DNA of 64,000 nt from Candidatus Iainarchaeum sp. (GTDB lineage: Archaea > Iainarchaeota > Iainarchaeia > Iainarchaeales > UBA10219): positions 62,001 to 126,000 of the forward strand of contig JAGVWE010000002.1 in NCBI GenBank assembly GCA_018304425.1, given 5' to 3'. This document shows, piece by piece, positions 17,778-26,889 of the stretch (the stretch's first letter is position 1; every line of letters starts with the position of its first letter). Below the pieces are notes generated by a model. That model did no database searches, was not told the DNA's origin, and saw only the letters and a program-made list of their open reading frames with translations. A program made the translations under genes and the position numbers.

Positions 17778-18281
17778 TCAGGCTTCCTCCCGTGGAATGG
17801 GTTCGCTCAACGGCGGGGCAAGGAGCTTGGCCTTCATGAAGGCCTCGACTTCCCTGGCAATCGCGTGCATTTCGATGGTGGAGAGGCTGCTGCCCGCGCG
17901 CAGGATGTAGACTTTTTCGTTGAAGGGGAACAACATGTACCAGTTGCCCGCACGCACCAGGATGGCGTCGGAGTCCGGGATTTCGGCGCGCACGTAATTG
18001 AACAACGCCGTGCCCGTCAGGGCCTCGGTGTCCAGGTCTCCCTCGCTGGAAACCACCATGGAGCCATGCCGGTTGGCCACGATGATGGCGTCCACCGCGT
18101 GCTTTTTCTTCAAGACCGAGACGAGTTCCTGCAAGTGGGCCGGGTTTTCCTCGAACCGGTGCCGTTGGCTGAAGTCGTGGAGGGCCCGCAATTGCTCGAC
18201 GGGGAGGCAGGTGTCGTCCAGGTCGAGGAGCAGGCCGGAAGCCCGACGGAACACGAAACCAAGAAAGGAAGCCAGCGACAT
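17778..18281 (-). CDS. Roadblock/LC7-like domain protein
   Basis: LQELVSVLKKKHAVDAIIVANRHGSMVVSSEGDLDTEALTGTALFNYVRAEIPDSDAILVRAGNWYMLFPFNEKVYILRAGSSLSTIEM. Confidence 0.5.
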   Translation of the reverse strand: MSLASFLGFVFRRASGLLLDLDDTCLPVEQLRALHDFSQRHRFEENPAHLQELVSVLKKKHAVDAIIVANRHGSMVVSSEGDLDTEALTGTALFNYVRAEIPDSDAILVRAGNWYMLFPFNEKVYILRAGSSLSTIEMHAIAREVEAFMKAKLLAPPLSEPIPREEA

Positions 18282-18282
18282 G

Positions 18283-18786
18283 TCAGTTACCCAACTTATG
18301 TAAACCGAGTTTCTTTAAAAGGTGGTACTTGGACTCGGAAAAGCGTTTCTGCAACAGGATGGAGGCGAGGAAGCGCTCGGCGAAGGCCGTGGAGAACTCC
18401 TTGGCGAAGAGGCGTTGCACGCCGTTCTTTTCCAGGGCCGCTTTCAAGCGATAGCCCTCGTTGAGGGCAAGCACCAGGTCGACCTGCTGGTTGGACAGCT
18501 TCACCAGGTCGTAGACCGCATAATCGGAGGCCAAGGCATTGAAGCAGCACCGCGCGGCCTCCTCGGAGGAAACGCTTACGCCGTGCTTCAAGTACTCGTA
18601 AACCGAGGCCACGATTTTTCCGTCGCGGTAGAACAACGCGCCCTCCTCGATGCCTTCAACGCCTTCCACGGTGGCGACGAGGTAACCCGAAAAGCCCTCG
18701 TTCGCTTGCAGGAAGACCTCGCGCTTGTAGTCGGCTTGCTTGGCGTTCACGGCCTGGCGAAGCAGGCTCCCGGATGGCAGGTTCAC
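18283..18786 (-). CDS. Conserved archaeal protein (possibly DUF2226-like)
   Basis: FSGYLVATVEGVEGIEEGALFYRDGKIVASVYEYLKHG; compact cluster with MinD and roadblock genes. Confidence 0.5.
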   Translation of the reverse strand: MNLPSGSLLRQAVNAKQADYKREVFLQANEGFSGYLVATVEGVEGIEEGALFYRDGKIVASVYEYLKHGVSVSSEEAARCCFNALASDYAVYDLVKLSNQQVDLVLALNEGYRLKAALEKNGVQRLFAKEFSTAFAERFLASILLQKRFSESKYHLLKKLGLHKLGN

Positions 18787-18787
18787 T

Positions 18788-19276
18788 TCATCCCTTCCTG
18801 GTCGCGCCCAACGAAATCACGTGGTCCGCGTTGTTCTTCAAGGCAGCCGCACTCTGGGGGTCGGCCAGGACGACAATGGTTTCCTTGCCATAGCGCTTGG
18901 CTTTCACGATGGCCGGCGTGAAGTCCGAGTCCCGGGTCACGAACGCAATCGCCTGGATGTGGGAGTTGAAAATGCATTCCACGGCTTCCGCGGCCATGCT
19001 CACGTCCACGTCCCCAACGGTAATGACGGTCTCGAAGCCCTGGTTGACGACGGCCTCCAAGAGCTTGTTGCTCGCGTACTGGTTGAGGAACACCTTGCCG
19101 ATTTTTATGCGGCCGAACTGCTCGATGGCCTTCTTGACGTCCTTCAAGTCGATGCCGAGCTCCTTGCGGAGGATGTTGGGGCCGTCCACGTAGACCGCGA
19201 TGTTGATTTTCTTGAGTTCCTTGCCGAACTTCGACAAACGCTCCCGGACTGCCTTGAAATCGACTTTCACGCCCAC
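18788..19276 (-). CDS. NYN-domain (LabA/TIGR00288-like) putative RNase
   Basis: INIAVYVDGPNILRKELGIDLKDVKKAIEQFG...VTVGDVDVSMAAEAV...IAFVTRDSDFTPAIVKAKRYGKETIVVL. Confidence 0.87.
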   Translation of the reverse strand: MGVKVDFKAVRERLSKFGKELKKINIAVYVDGPNILRKELGIDLKDVKKAIEQFGRIKIGKVFLNQYASNKLLEAVVNQGFETVITVGDVDVSMAAEAVECIFNSHIQAIAFVTRDSDFTPAIVKAKRYGKETIVVLADPQSAAALKNNADHVISLGATRKG

Positions 19277-19422
19277 CCACCTCTATAAGTCGGACAACCC
19301 CAGGGGCGCCGACACAAACGCTATAAGGGCAGTAAAGTAATATATTAAGTGAATTTAAAGGAGGGGGCCGCGGAACCGGGCAACCTTTTTAAACCAAACC
19401 CCCCTATTAGCGTAGGATTTCC

Positions 19423-19827
19423 ATGGCCGAACCAGAACAGGGAGAAATCAAGTTCCACCAGGTGGGACAGCTCAAGACCGGCAGCTACGTCCTCATCGAC
19501 GGCGAAGCCTGCCAAATCAAGGACTTCGAGAAGTCCAAGCCCGGCAAGCACGGGGCCGCGAAAGCCCGCATTACGGGGATTGGCATCTTTTCCGGCCAGA
19601 AGCGGACCCTCATGAAGCCCACGAACGCGGACACGGAAGTTCCGCTCATCAAGCGTGGCAACGCCCAGGTCGTGGCCATCATGGGCGACACCGTGCAAAT
19701 CATGGACCAAAACGATTACACGACTTTCGACGTCGACAAGCCCAAGGACCTCCAAGGCCTGGCCTCGGGAGTCGAATGCGAGTACATCAAGTACGGCGCC
19801 CAAGTCAAGATTGTGCGAAAGAAATAG
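19423..19827 (+). CDS. eif5a: Translation initiation factor aIF5A
   Basis: GSYVLIDGEACQIKDFEKSKPGKHGAAKARITGIGIFSGQKRT, includes hypusine loop. Confidence 0.96.
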   Translation: MAEPEQGEIKFHQVGQLKTGSYVLIDGEACQIKDFEKSKPGKHGAAKARITGIGIFSGQKRTLMKPTNADTEVPLIKRGNAQVVAIMGDTVQIMDQNDYTTFDVDKPKDLQGLASGVECEYIKYGAQVKIVRKK

Positions 19828-19839
19828 GCCGCCTAATTT

Positions 19840-20763
19840 TCACGCCACCAGACGACGTAATTGCTTGTCCTTTCTCAGCGTGGACAGCGCGGCGTTCAAC
19901 AGTTCCCTGGCATCCAGCCGGTCGAGGCGCAACCGCGCGGCCACCCGGGGGAGCGGGTCCCCGCTGTAGAAGAACTCCCGCACCAGGTTTCGTTGCCTTT
20001 CGGGCAGCCGATTGATGGCGCCGCGGACGAGGGCCAGCTCCTCCCGCTTGGATGCACTCTCAAGAACGCTCGATACCATGCCCCGCGACGGCCGCTTTGT
20101 TCCCGCAGTGGCAGGGGTGACATGGACCAGGTCCCGCTGGGCGAAGACGGCGAGCAAGCCGACTTTCACCTTGTACCAGTATTCGACCATGGAATCGGAA
20201 ATCCTCTCCCGGTGTTCGGCCGGCATCGTCCGCCCCCTCAACTGACTCGGCTGCCCGCGGCGGGCAGCGGCAATCCTTTTTCGGGTGCGGCGAGGCATGG
20301 GTTTCCCACGGACGGCATCCGCTCGCTGGGCGAACACTTCCAACGTCCGCGCGGACGCTGGACGGCCTTGCAGGGCGGCGGAAATCCGGGCCCGTGTCTC
20401 CGGCGACCGGGGCTTGCCCTGCTTCGCGGCCGCGATGCGGTTGCGGTGAACGGCGGAAAAGCGTTTCCCCTTATGAGCCTCGGACCAACGCCGCCTGAAC
20501 GCCGCGCTGCGGTCCAACCACTCGCGGGCGGCCACCCGCATCTCGTTTGACGTGCGTCCCTCCAAGAGTTTCGCGAAATTCGGGCTGGGCCCGCGACGGG
20601 GGCGATAAAGGCAGGCCTCCATAGCCTCGGGTGTGTAAATGCCCCAAGCAGCGCCAAATTCACGGAGGTAGTGGTTGACCACGTTGGCGCGGGAAGCACC
20701 CCGAGAATGCAGGCTGATAGCCGGCTCAAACGTGGACATGGTCCACCTGCGCTGGCGCGACAT
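19840..20763 (-). CDS. NUMOD3-repeat protein with C-terminal sigma-region-4-like HTH
   Basis: AHKGKRFSAVHRNRIAAAKQGKPRSPETRARISAALQGRP, RGKPMPRRTRKRIAAARRGQP, RGRTMPAEHRERISDSM; C-terminus INRLPERQRNLVREFFYSGDPLPRVAARLRLDRLDARELLNAALSTLRK. Confidence 0.62.
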   Translation of the reverse strand: MSRQRRWTMSTFEPAISLHSRGASRANVVNHYLREFGAAWGIYTPEAMEACLYRPRRGPSPNFAKLLEGRTSNEMRVAAREWLDRSAAFRRRWSEAHKGKRFSAVHRNRIAAAKQGKPRSPETRARISAALQGRPASARTLEVFAQRADAVRGKPMPRRTRKRIAAARRGQPSQLRGRTMPAEHRERISDSMVEYWYKVKVGLLAVFAQRDLVHVTPATAGTKRPSRGMVSSVLESASKREELALVRGAINRLPERQRNLVREFFYSGDPLPRVAARLRLDRLDARELLNAALSTLRKDKQLRRLVA

Positions 20764-20847
20764 AAAGTAAAAGGTGATTAAGACCTATAAAAGGCTATTG
20801 GATAAAAACCGGCCAAAGCCAGAATCGTGCGAAAAAAAAGGACTGAT

Positions 20848-21579
20848 TCAGTTCATCCGTGCCCGCGAGCGCAGGTGATGCATCAATGGATTGGGGCTCC
20901 GCATCAGACTGAATTTGCGCATGAGTTGCCGGGCGAGTGCATGGGTTGCCTGGCTGCTGGTGTGGAGCTCGGCCCATCGCACGAGCAAGTCAATGAAGTC
21001 GAAGAGCGGGGCAAGCCTTTTGCGGTCACGCGCCTGCATACCCGGGTCAGCGCAGCCCCGGCCTCGGCTTTGTTTCGGCGCAGACCCTCAAGTAACTCTT
21101 GGCTGGCCCTGGTGTCCTTCATGGTCCGGAAAGCGATTTCCTTGTCTCGGATGAAACGTTCAAGGGTTTCCCTTACCACTGAAACGGACTGGTTGCGCTG
21201 CCCAAGCCAGGTGTCCTGAAGCAAGCCGAAGAGTCCCCGGCTGCTGCCAAACAATTCGCCGGCGTCCACCAGGCTGGCGGAGCCGTGCCTGCAACGCTGC
21301 ACCAAGGCCCGGTCGCGGACCAGGGACTTCACGGCATCCTGACTTCACGGCATCCTGTTTAACCGGGCCGGGGACGAGGACGGTCCAGATAAGTCGCCGG
21401 GCTTTTTCAAAAGCCAGCGCGGGTTCCACTCCTGGCCTGGCGGCCGCCAGGCCCAGGTCGACCACGGCTTGCCGGACCACGCCCAGGCGCCTGGAGCTCA
21501 TCCCCGCTTCGCGTGCCCGTTGTTCGGTGGACACCGGGCCTGTTACGGCCTTCGGGCTTCTGCGACGTTTGGACGCCAT
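20848..21579 (-). pseudogene. Hypothetical gene disrupted by 16-bp tandem duplication and a second frameshift
   Basis: MASKRRRSPKAVTG...LVPGPVKQDAVKS is continuous across the duplication with LVRDRALVQRCRHGSASLVDAGELFG...LLEGLRRNKAEAGAALTRV, then shifts to RDRKRLAPLFDFIDLLVRWAELHTSSQATHALARQLMRKFSLMRS. Confidence 0.7.
21325..21356. repeat. Exact 16-bp tandem duplication (GACTTCACGGCATCCT x2)
   Basis: Copies at 21325-21340 and 21341-21356. Confidence 0.98.
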
Positions 21580-21807
21580 GAGAGAACAAGCGCTGAACCG
21601 GGATTTAAGCGTTTCGGCCGCGCACTTTCTTGGACGGCACATAATGGCTTGCCGTTCGGGTTTCGAACTCCACCCGCTTAACCGTTTTTCGCGGGTAATA
21701 TTGTGAGTTTGAATTAGACTCCCAGTACTGTTTCTAAGGCGGCGTGGCACCGGAAATGAGGGGTGTTCGCGCGGCTTTAAATAGGTGCGTAGACCAGTCT
21801 CTAAGGG

Positions 21808-24800
21808 ATGGCCATGTCCGAGGAAACAGCCACCGTGGAAGTCGAGGGCGGCGGGGAGAACCCGTTCATCTCCAAGTGGGAGAGCTTTTACAAGCACGCG
21901 TGCCTCAAGCAGATCGAGAAGCTCGTGGGCGAGTACCCTGAAAAGCGGAGCCTCTTGATTGACTTCGTGTCCATCGAGCACTTCGACCCCGAGCTTGCGG
22001 ACGAGCTCCTGGCCAACCCCGATTACGTGCTCGAAGCCGCGAAGATGGCGATAACCAACATCGACGTCCCAGCCCTCGAACTCGAGCAGTTCCTGCCCAA
22101 CATCCGCGTCTACAACCTTCCAAAGGACCGGCAGAGCCTCCTCCGAAACATCGAGGCCGAGCACTTGAACAAACTGATTGCCGTGGAAGGCATCGTGCTC
22201 TCCATGACCGAAGTGCGGCCCAAGCTCAAAATCGCGACCTGGGAGTGCCGGAGGTGCGGGAACACGTACAAGCTCATCCAGACCGGGCAAGCGGCCAGGC
22301 AGCCGGCCGTGTGCGAGTGCAAGCACCGGGACTTCAACCTCGTGGCCGAGAAAAGCGAGTTCATCAACCACCAGAAAATCCAGGTCCAGGAACCACTGGA
22401 ACTGCTAAAAGGAAGCGAACAAGCCACCATTTTGGACGTCATCATCCTCGACGACATGGTCAACAAGGTCGCGCCCGGCATCAAGACCTGCATTACCGGG
22501 GTGCTGCGGCTCATCCAGCCCAAGGAGAAGAGCATCGTCTACGGCAAGCAATTGGAGGCCATCCACTTGGAGGAAACCGCCAAGGAATTCGCGGAAGTCG
22601 ACGTCTCCAAGGAAGAGGAAGCCGAGATTCGGAAGCTGGCCAAGGACGAGAAAATCTACGACAAACTGGTGGGCTCCATCGCGCCCGCCATTTACGGCCA
22701 CGAAGTGGTCAAGGAAGCCATTGTCTTGCAGTTGTTTGGCGGCGTGAAAAAAATGCTGCCCGGGAACCCCAGCACGCGCGGCAACATCCACGTCCTGCTC
22801 GTCGGAGACCCGGGTGTCGCCAAATCCCAGTTGATGCAGGCCGTGAACAACATCGCGCCGAAAAGCATTTACGTGGCCGGAAAGACGACCACGGGCGTGG
22901 GGCTGTGCGTGGCGCCTGATTCCCTGGTGCTGAACGAAAGCGGATTCAGGGACATCCGGGGGTTTGTCGAGGAACGGTTCGAGGATGCAACCGCGCGGGA
23001 GGAAATCCCGGGCGCGCACTCGAATCCATGCCAGGGCAAGACCATGCCCTGCTTGGGCGAAGACCTCAAGCTCAGCGAGCAACCCGTGTCGAAAATCTGG
23101 CGAATAAAAGCCCCAGAAAAGATGTACAAGATTGTCACGCAGTCCGGCCGGGAACTTTCCCTTACTCCTGCGACTTCGCTGACCCGGCTGAAAACATCAC
23201 AGGTCGCGTGGACGATGGCTGAAGAACTTGCTGAGGGCGATTACGTGGCCGTTCCCCGGCGCCTGCCGGAGGGCCAGCGGGCTAAGATCCCCTCCATTGC
23301 CTGTTTGTGGCAAAACAAGAACATCCGGGTGGTGGACGACCTGTCCAACCCATTCAAGCTAATCACGGATGCGCTGGCCAGGACACATGGCTCGCTCCAA
23401 AACGTTGCACGCGTCCATGGCCTTGACAGGGAAAGCGTGTACCGGTGGCGCATGCGAGAGTTCCATCACAGCATGCCCTTACACGTTTTTGTAAACCTTG
23501 GGTTGGAAGCCGGGCAAACCATGGAATGGCTCGCTGGCCACGTCACGGAGTGCTTCCTCGCCTACGGAAAGACCTGCAAAGTGCCGCGCTACCTGGACGA
23601 TGAGCGACTCGCGTACGTTGCCGGGCTGCTCTTCGGGGATGGCAGCATTTACCTACGCGACAACTCCGTGCACCTCCGCTTCTACAACAACAGTCAGGAG
23701 ACCCTGGACCGGTTCGACGCGGCTGTGCGGGAACTCTTTGGCCTGGAAACCGAGAAGCTCTTGGAACCGGGAAAGGTGCCGGGGCGTAGGTTTAATTCGG
23801 CCATTGCCTGGAAGCTGTTCCAGGCTTTCGGGCTCAGTAACAGGAAACTCGAGAACCGGCTCAGCCACCTGGCCACGGAGATGCCCAACAACGTGCTGGG
23901 CGCCCTGTTGAGCGGGTTGTTCGAAACAGATGGCTTCGTGTCGGACACGGTGAAGGCGTCCCCTTCCGTGGGCATCAGCACCATCAGCAAGCCCCTGGCA
24001 GACACCCTCCAACTAGCCCTACTGAAATTCGGAGTGCTCGCCAAGAAGCGGGAACGGAACGTTGCGGGACACGTTGCCCAAGGCAAAGAGATATGCGTGC
24101 GCTCGAACAACAATCAATTCTACGTGGAAGTGCGGGGCAAGGAAAACCTGCAAGCGTTCAAAAAAGGCGTTGGATTCAGGCTGGAACGCAAGCGCACGGC
24201 CCTCGAACGGGTTATCGCGCGCACCGGGAAAAGCAACCCCAACCATGACCTGGTTCCGGAACTGAAAGAAGCCATGGAAGAGGCGGGAGCGCTTTGGGAA
24301 TACCGGCATAGGCTAAGCCCCTCCCGGTCGACGCTTTCCCAGATTGCAGGGGAAAAGAAAAACGGCTTTTTCAGGGCCCTCGCGGAGTCAGACGTGTTGT
24401 GGGACCGGATTGCGCGCAAGGAAGCGTTTAGCCCTGCATTCGAGCACGTGTACGACGTCACGGTCGAAGGCACGCACAATTTCGTGGCCAACGGCTTCTA
24501 CGTCCACAACACCGCGACGGCAGTGAAGGACGAGTTCGGCGAGGGCGGTTGGACGCTGAAGGCGGGGGCCTTGGTCCTGGCCTCGGGCGGGATGGCCATG
24601 ATTGATGAGTTCGACAAAATGGATCCTGAGGACCGGAGCGCGATGCACGAGGCCATGGAGCAGGGCATGATTTCGGTCGCGAAAGCCGGCATCGTGACCC
24701 GGTTCAAGACCGAGACCTCCATCCTCGCGGCGGCCAACCCCAAGTACGGAAGGTTCGACCCATACCAGAACTTCATGCAGCAAGTGGACCTGCCGCCCAC

Positions 24801-25533
24801 CCTGATTTCGCGGTTCGACTTGTTCTTCATGATAAAGGACGTGCTGGACCGCGAAAAGGACAGCCGGATTTCCGCGCACATCCTGAAAACCCACCAGGCC
24901 GCGGAACTCCTCTTACAGGAAAAACGCGGCACCCTCAAGAAGGGCCAGCGCAAGGAAATCGAGGAGATTCAAAAGATCGTCACGCCCGCCATTGACGGTC
25001 AACTCCTGCGGAAGTACATTTCGTTTGCCCGGCAAAACGTTTTCCCCGCGCTGAGCCGGGAAGCCATTGACGCGATTTCGGTTTTCTACCTGGACCTGCG
25101 TGAACAGGGAAAGAAGGAGGGAACCTATGCCGCGACCCACCGGCAACTGGAAGCCATGGTGCGGCTGGCGGAGGGCTCGGCCCGGGTGCGGTTGTCCGAC
25201 ACCATCGAGCTAGTGGACGCGGAACGCGCAATCCGGTTGTTCAAGACCTCGCTGCAGGAACTCGTCATGGACAAGGAAACCGGCAGAATCGACATCGACT
25301 TGATCAACATCGGGCAGAGCCAGAAACAACTCGAGAACATGAAGAAGGTGCTGAACCTCGTGAAAAGCATGAGCGCGGAACTCGACATGGTGCCCATCGA
25401 GGACATCATCAGCGAAGCCAAGACCGAGGGCATCGACGCCGACAAGGTCAACGAGATACTCAACAACCTCACGAAAGCCGGCGATATTTACCGGCCCAGG
25501 CACGGGTTCGTCAAGTCAACGGAGAAGAAGTAG
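21808..25533 (+). CDS. mcm: MCM replicative helicase, interrupted in frame by an intein
   Basis: LVGDPGVAKSQLMQAVNNIAPKSIYVAGKTTTGVGL [intein] TATAVKDEFGEGGWTLKAGALVLASGGMAMIDEFDKMDPEDRSAMHEAMEQ. Confidence 0.97.
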   Translation: MAMSEETATVEVEGGGENPFISKWESFYKHACLKQIEKLVGEYPEKRSLLIDFVSIEHFDPELADELLANPDYVLEAAKMAITNIDVPALELEQFLPNIRVYNLPKDRQSLLRNIEAEHLNKLIAVEGIVLSMTEVRPKLKIATWECRRCGNTYKLIQTGQAARQPAVCECKHRDFNLVAEKSEFINHQKIQVQEPLELLKGSEQATILDVIILDDMVNKVAPGIKTCITGVLRLIQPKEKSIVYGKQLEAIHLEETAKEFAEVDVSKEEEAEIRKLAKDEKIYDKLVGSIAPAIYGHEVVKEAIVLQLFGGVKKMLPGNPSTRGNIHVLLVGDPGVAKSQLMQAVNNIAPKSIYVAGKTTTGVGLCVAPDSLVLNESGFRDIRGFVEERFEDATAREEIPGAHSNPCQGKTMPCLGEDLKLSEQPVSKIWRIKAPEKMYKIVTQSGRELSLTPATSLTRLKTSQVAWTMAEELAEGDYVAVPRRLPEGQRAKIPSIACLWQNKNIRVVDDLSNPFKLITDALARTHGSLQNVARVHGLDRESVYRWRMREFHHSMPLHVFVNLGLEAGQTMEWLAGHVTECFLAYGKTCKVPRYLDDERLAYVAGLLFGDGSIYLRDNSVHLRFYNNSQETLDRFDAAVRELFGLETEKLLEPGKVPGRRFNSAIAWKLFQAFGLSNRKLENRLSHLATEMPNNVLGALLSGLFETDGFVSDTVKASPSVGISTISKPLADTLQLALLKFGVLAKKRERNVAGHVAQGKEICVRSNNNQFYVEVRGKENLQAFKKGVGFRLERKRTALERVIARTGKSNPNHDLVPELKEAMEEAGALWEYRHRLSPSRSTLSQIAGEKKNGFFRALAESDVLWDRIARKEAFSPAFEHVYDVTVEGTHNFVANGFYVHNTATAVKDEFGEGGWTLKAGALVLASGGMAMIDEFDKMDPEDRSAMHEAMEQGMISVAKAGIVTRFKTETSILAAANPKYGRFDPYQNFMQQVDLPPTLISRFDLFFMIKDVLDREKDSRISAHILKTHQAAELLLQEKRGTLKKGQRKEIEEIQKIVTPAIDGQLLRKYISFARQNVFPALSREAIDAISVFYLDLREQGKKEGTYAATHRQLEAMVRLAEGSARVRLSDTIELVDAERAIRLFKTSLQELVMDKETGRIDIDLINIGQSQKQLENMKKVLNLVKSMSAELDMVPIEDIISEAKTEGIDADKVNEILNNLTKAGDIYRPRHGFVKSTEKK
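22906..24510 (+). mobile_element. Intein (535 aa) with LAGLIDADG/DOD homing endonuclease domain
   Basis: Starts C-VAPDSLVL; DOD motifs YVAGLLFGDGSIY and LLSGLFETDGFV; ends VYDVTVEGTHNFVANGFYVHN followed by T. Confidence 0.95.
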
Positions 25534-25587
25534 TCGGCCTATTTATAAGCGATAACGCTTTTATTCTGCGAGGGGTAAAAGGTTCCT

Positions 25588-25995
25588 ATGACGCGGTCTT
25601 CGACTTCTGGACCCGGCCGCCGCCCCCGAAAGGGGTCGGAGAAGAGGAGACAAGTGCAGCCGGCCTTCGAATCCAGGTGGCTCCCCGAATTGCCGCGGCG
25701 CCTGGGCCGGTTTTACGCGGAATGGTGCCGGACCAAGGAGCTGCCCAGTTCCTCTGCCGAGCGCGTGGAAGCCGCCCTGCGCGACCCTTTGGTTGGACGA
25801 GTCCTGCTGCAAGGCATCCAAGACCTAATCCGGGATATTCGAGCCCGCCGGGGCCTGTTGAAGTCGGGGGCCGGCCCGGAGAACGCGGACGAATTCACTC
25901 GGCAGTTGAAGAAACTGAATGCCGCGGTACGGGAACACGTTGGATTCATCAATTACTGGGTGGAAGTGCATGAAAACCCTCCAAAAAAACCTTGA
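25588..25995 (+). CDS. Hypothetical protein
   Basis: Open frame after MCM; overlaps the downstream PLP-protein start. Confidence 0.4.
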   Translation: MTRSSTSGPGRRPRKGSEKRRQVQPAFESRWLPELPRRLGRFYAEWCRTKELPSSSAERVEAALRDPLVGRVLLQGIQDLIRDIRARRGLLKSGAGPENADEFTRQLKKLNAAVREHVGFINYWVEVHENPPKKP

Positions 25996-26620
25996 CCTCG
26001 TCCGTGAACGCATTCGCACCGCGTGCCAGCGGCGAAACCGCGACCCCGCCGGGGTGCGGTTGGTGGCCGTGACCAAGGAGCGGAGCGTCGAAGAAGCACA
26101 GGCACTGGCCGCGTTGGGCGTCAAGGACTTCGGCGAGAACCGCTTGGAGGGCCTCGAAGAGAAAAAGGGAAAGGTGCCCGGCGCGGTGTGGCACTTCATC
26201 GGCAACCTGCAAAGCAACAAGGCCAAGCGCGTGGCCGAGTTGGCTGACTACGCACATTCCATTGAGTCGTTGAAGGTCGCGGAAAGGGTTTCAGGGCGGT
26301 GCATGGAGCTGGGGAAAAAGTTGCCGGTCTTCCTGGAAGTCAACGTCGCCGGCGAGGCCAGCAAGCACGGCGTGCCCAAAGAGGAGTTGCCGGTCCTGCT
26401 GAACGGGGCGCGGATGCTGCCCGGCATCAAAGTCATTGGCTTGATGACGATGGCGCCGCTCGTGGAGCCCGAGAAGACCAGGAGCCCATTCCACATGCTG
26501 GCCGAGTTCGCGCGCCACAACGGGTTGCCGGAGCTGTCCATGGGCATGAGCAACGACTTCGAGGTCGCGGTCGAAGAAGGAGCGACGTTCGTACGGATTG
26601 GGTCGGCGCTGTTCGAGTAA
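25970..26620 (+). CDS. YggS/PROSC-family PLP-binding protein
   Basis: VRLVAVTKERSVEEAQALAALGVKDFGENRLEGLEEK...WHFIGNLQSNKAKRVAE...LSMGMSNDFEVAVEEGATFVRIGSALF. Confidence 0.94.
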   Translation: MKTLQKNLDLVRERIRTACQRRNRDPAGVRLVAVTKERSVEEAQALAALGVKDFGENRLEGLEEKKGKVPGAVWHFIGNLQSNKAKRVAELADYAHSIESLKVAERVSGRCMELGKKLPVFLEVNVAGEASKHGVPKEELPVLLNGARMLPGIKVIGLMTMAPLVEPEKTRSPFHMLAEFARHNGLPELSMGMSNDFEVAVEEGATFVRIGSALFE

Positions 26621-26639
26621 TCCGAAAGGTTTAAATCAA

Positions 26640-26659
26640 CATTATAATATATTATAATG
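26640..26659. promoter_or_regulatory. 20-bp perfect palindrome, probable TATA/operator of the vapBC pair
   Basis: CATTATAATATATTATAATG, identical to its reverse complement, 8 nt before the antitoxin start codon. Confidence 0.7.
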
Positions 26660-26667
26660 GTGGTCTG

Positions 26668-26889
26668 ATGAGCCAAATGTTCAAAGCCAAGATAAGGCGG
26701 GTGGGCACCTCACTGGGGCTATTAATTCCAAAGGATGTTGTGGTCGAAGAAGACATCCAAGAGGGCGAACAGGTAGATGTAGGTCTCCTCAAGGCCAAAC
26801 GGCTCGAATCCATCAACAAATTGTTTGGCATCGCCAAAGGCGCCAGGTCGTTCAAGCGGGATAAATCCAATCGTGTGGACCGGTACTGA
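26668..26889 (+). CDS. AbrB/SpoVT-type antitoxin (VapB-like)
   Basis: FKAKIRRVGTSLGLLIPKDVVVEEDIQEGEQVDVGLL; overlaps PIN gene. Confidence 0.85.
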   Translation: MSQMFKAKIRRVGTSLGLLIPKDVVVEEDIQEGEQVDVGLLKAKRLESINKLFGIAKGARSFKRDKSNRVDRY

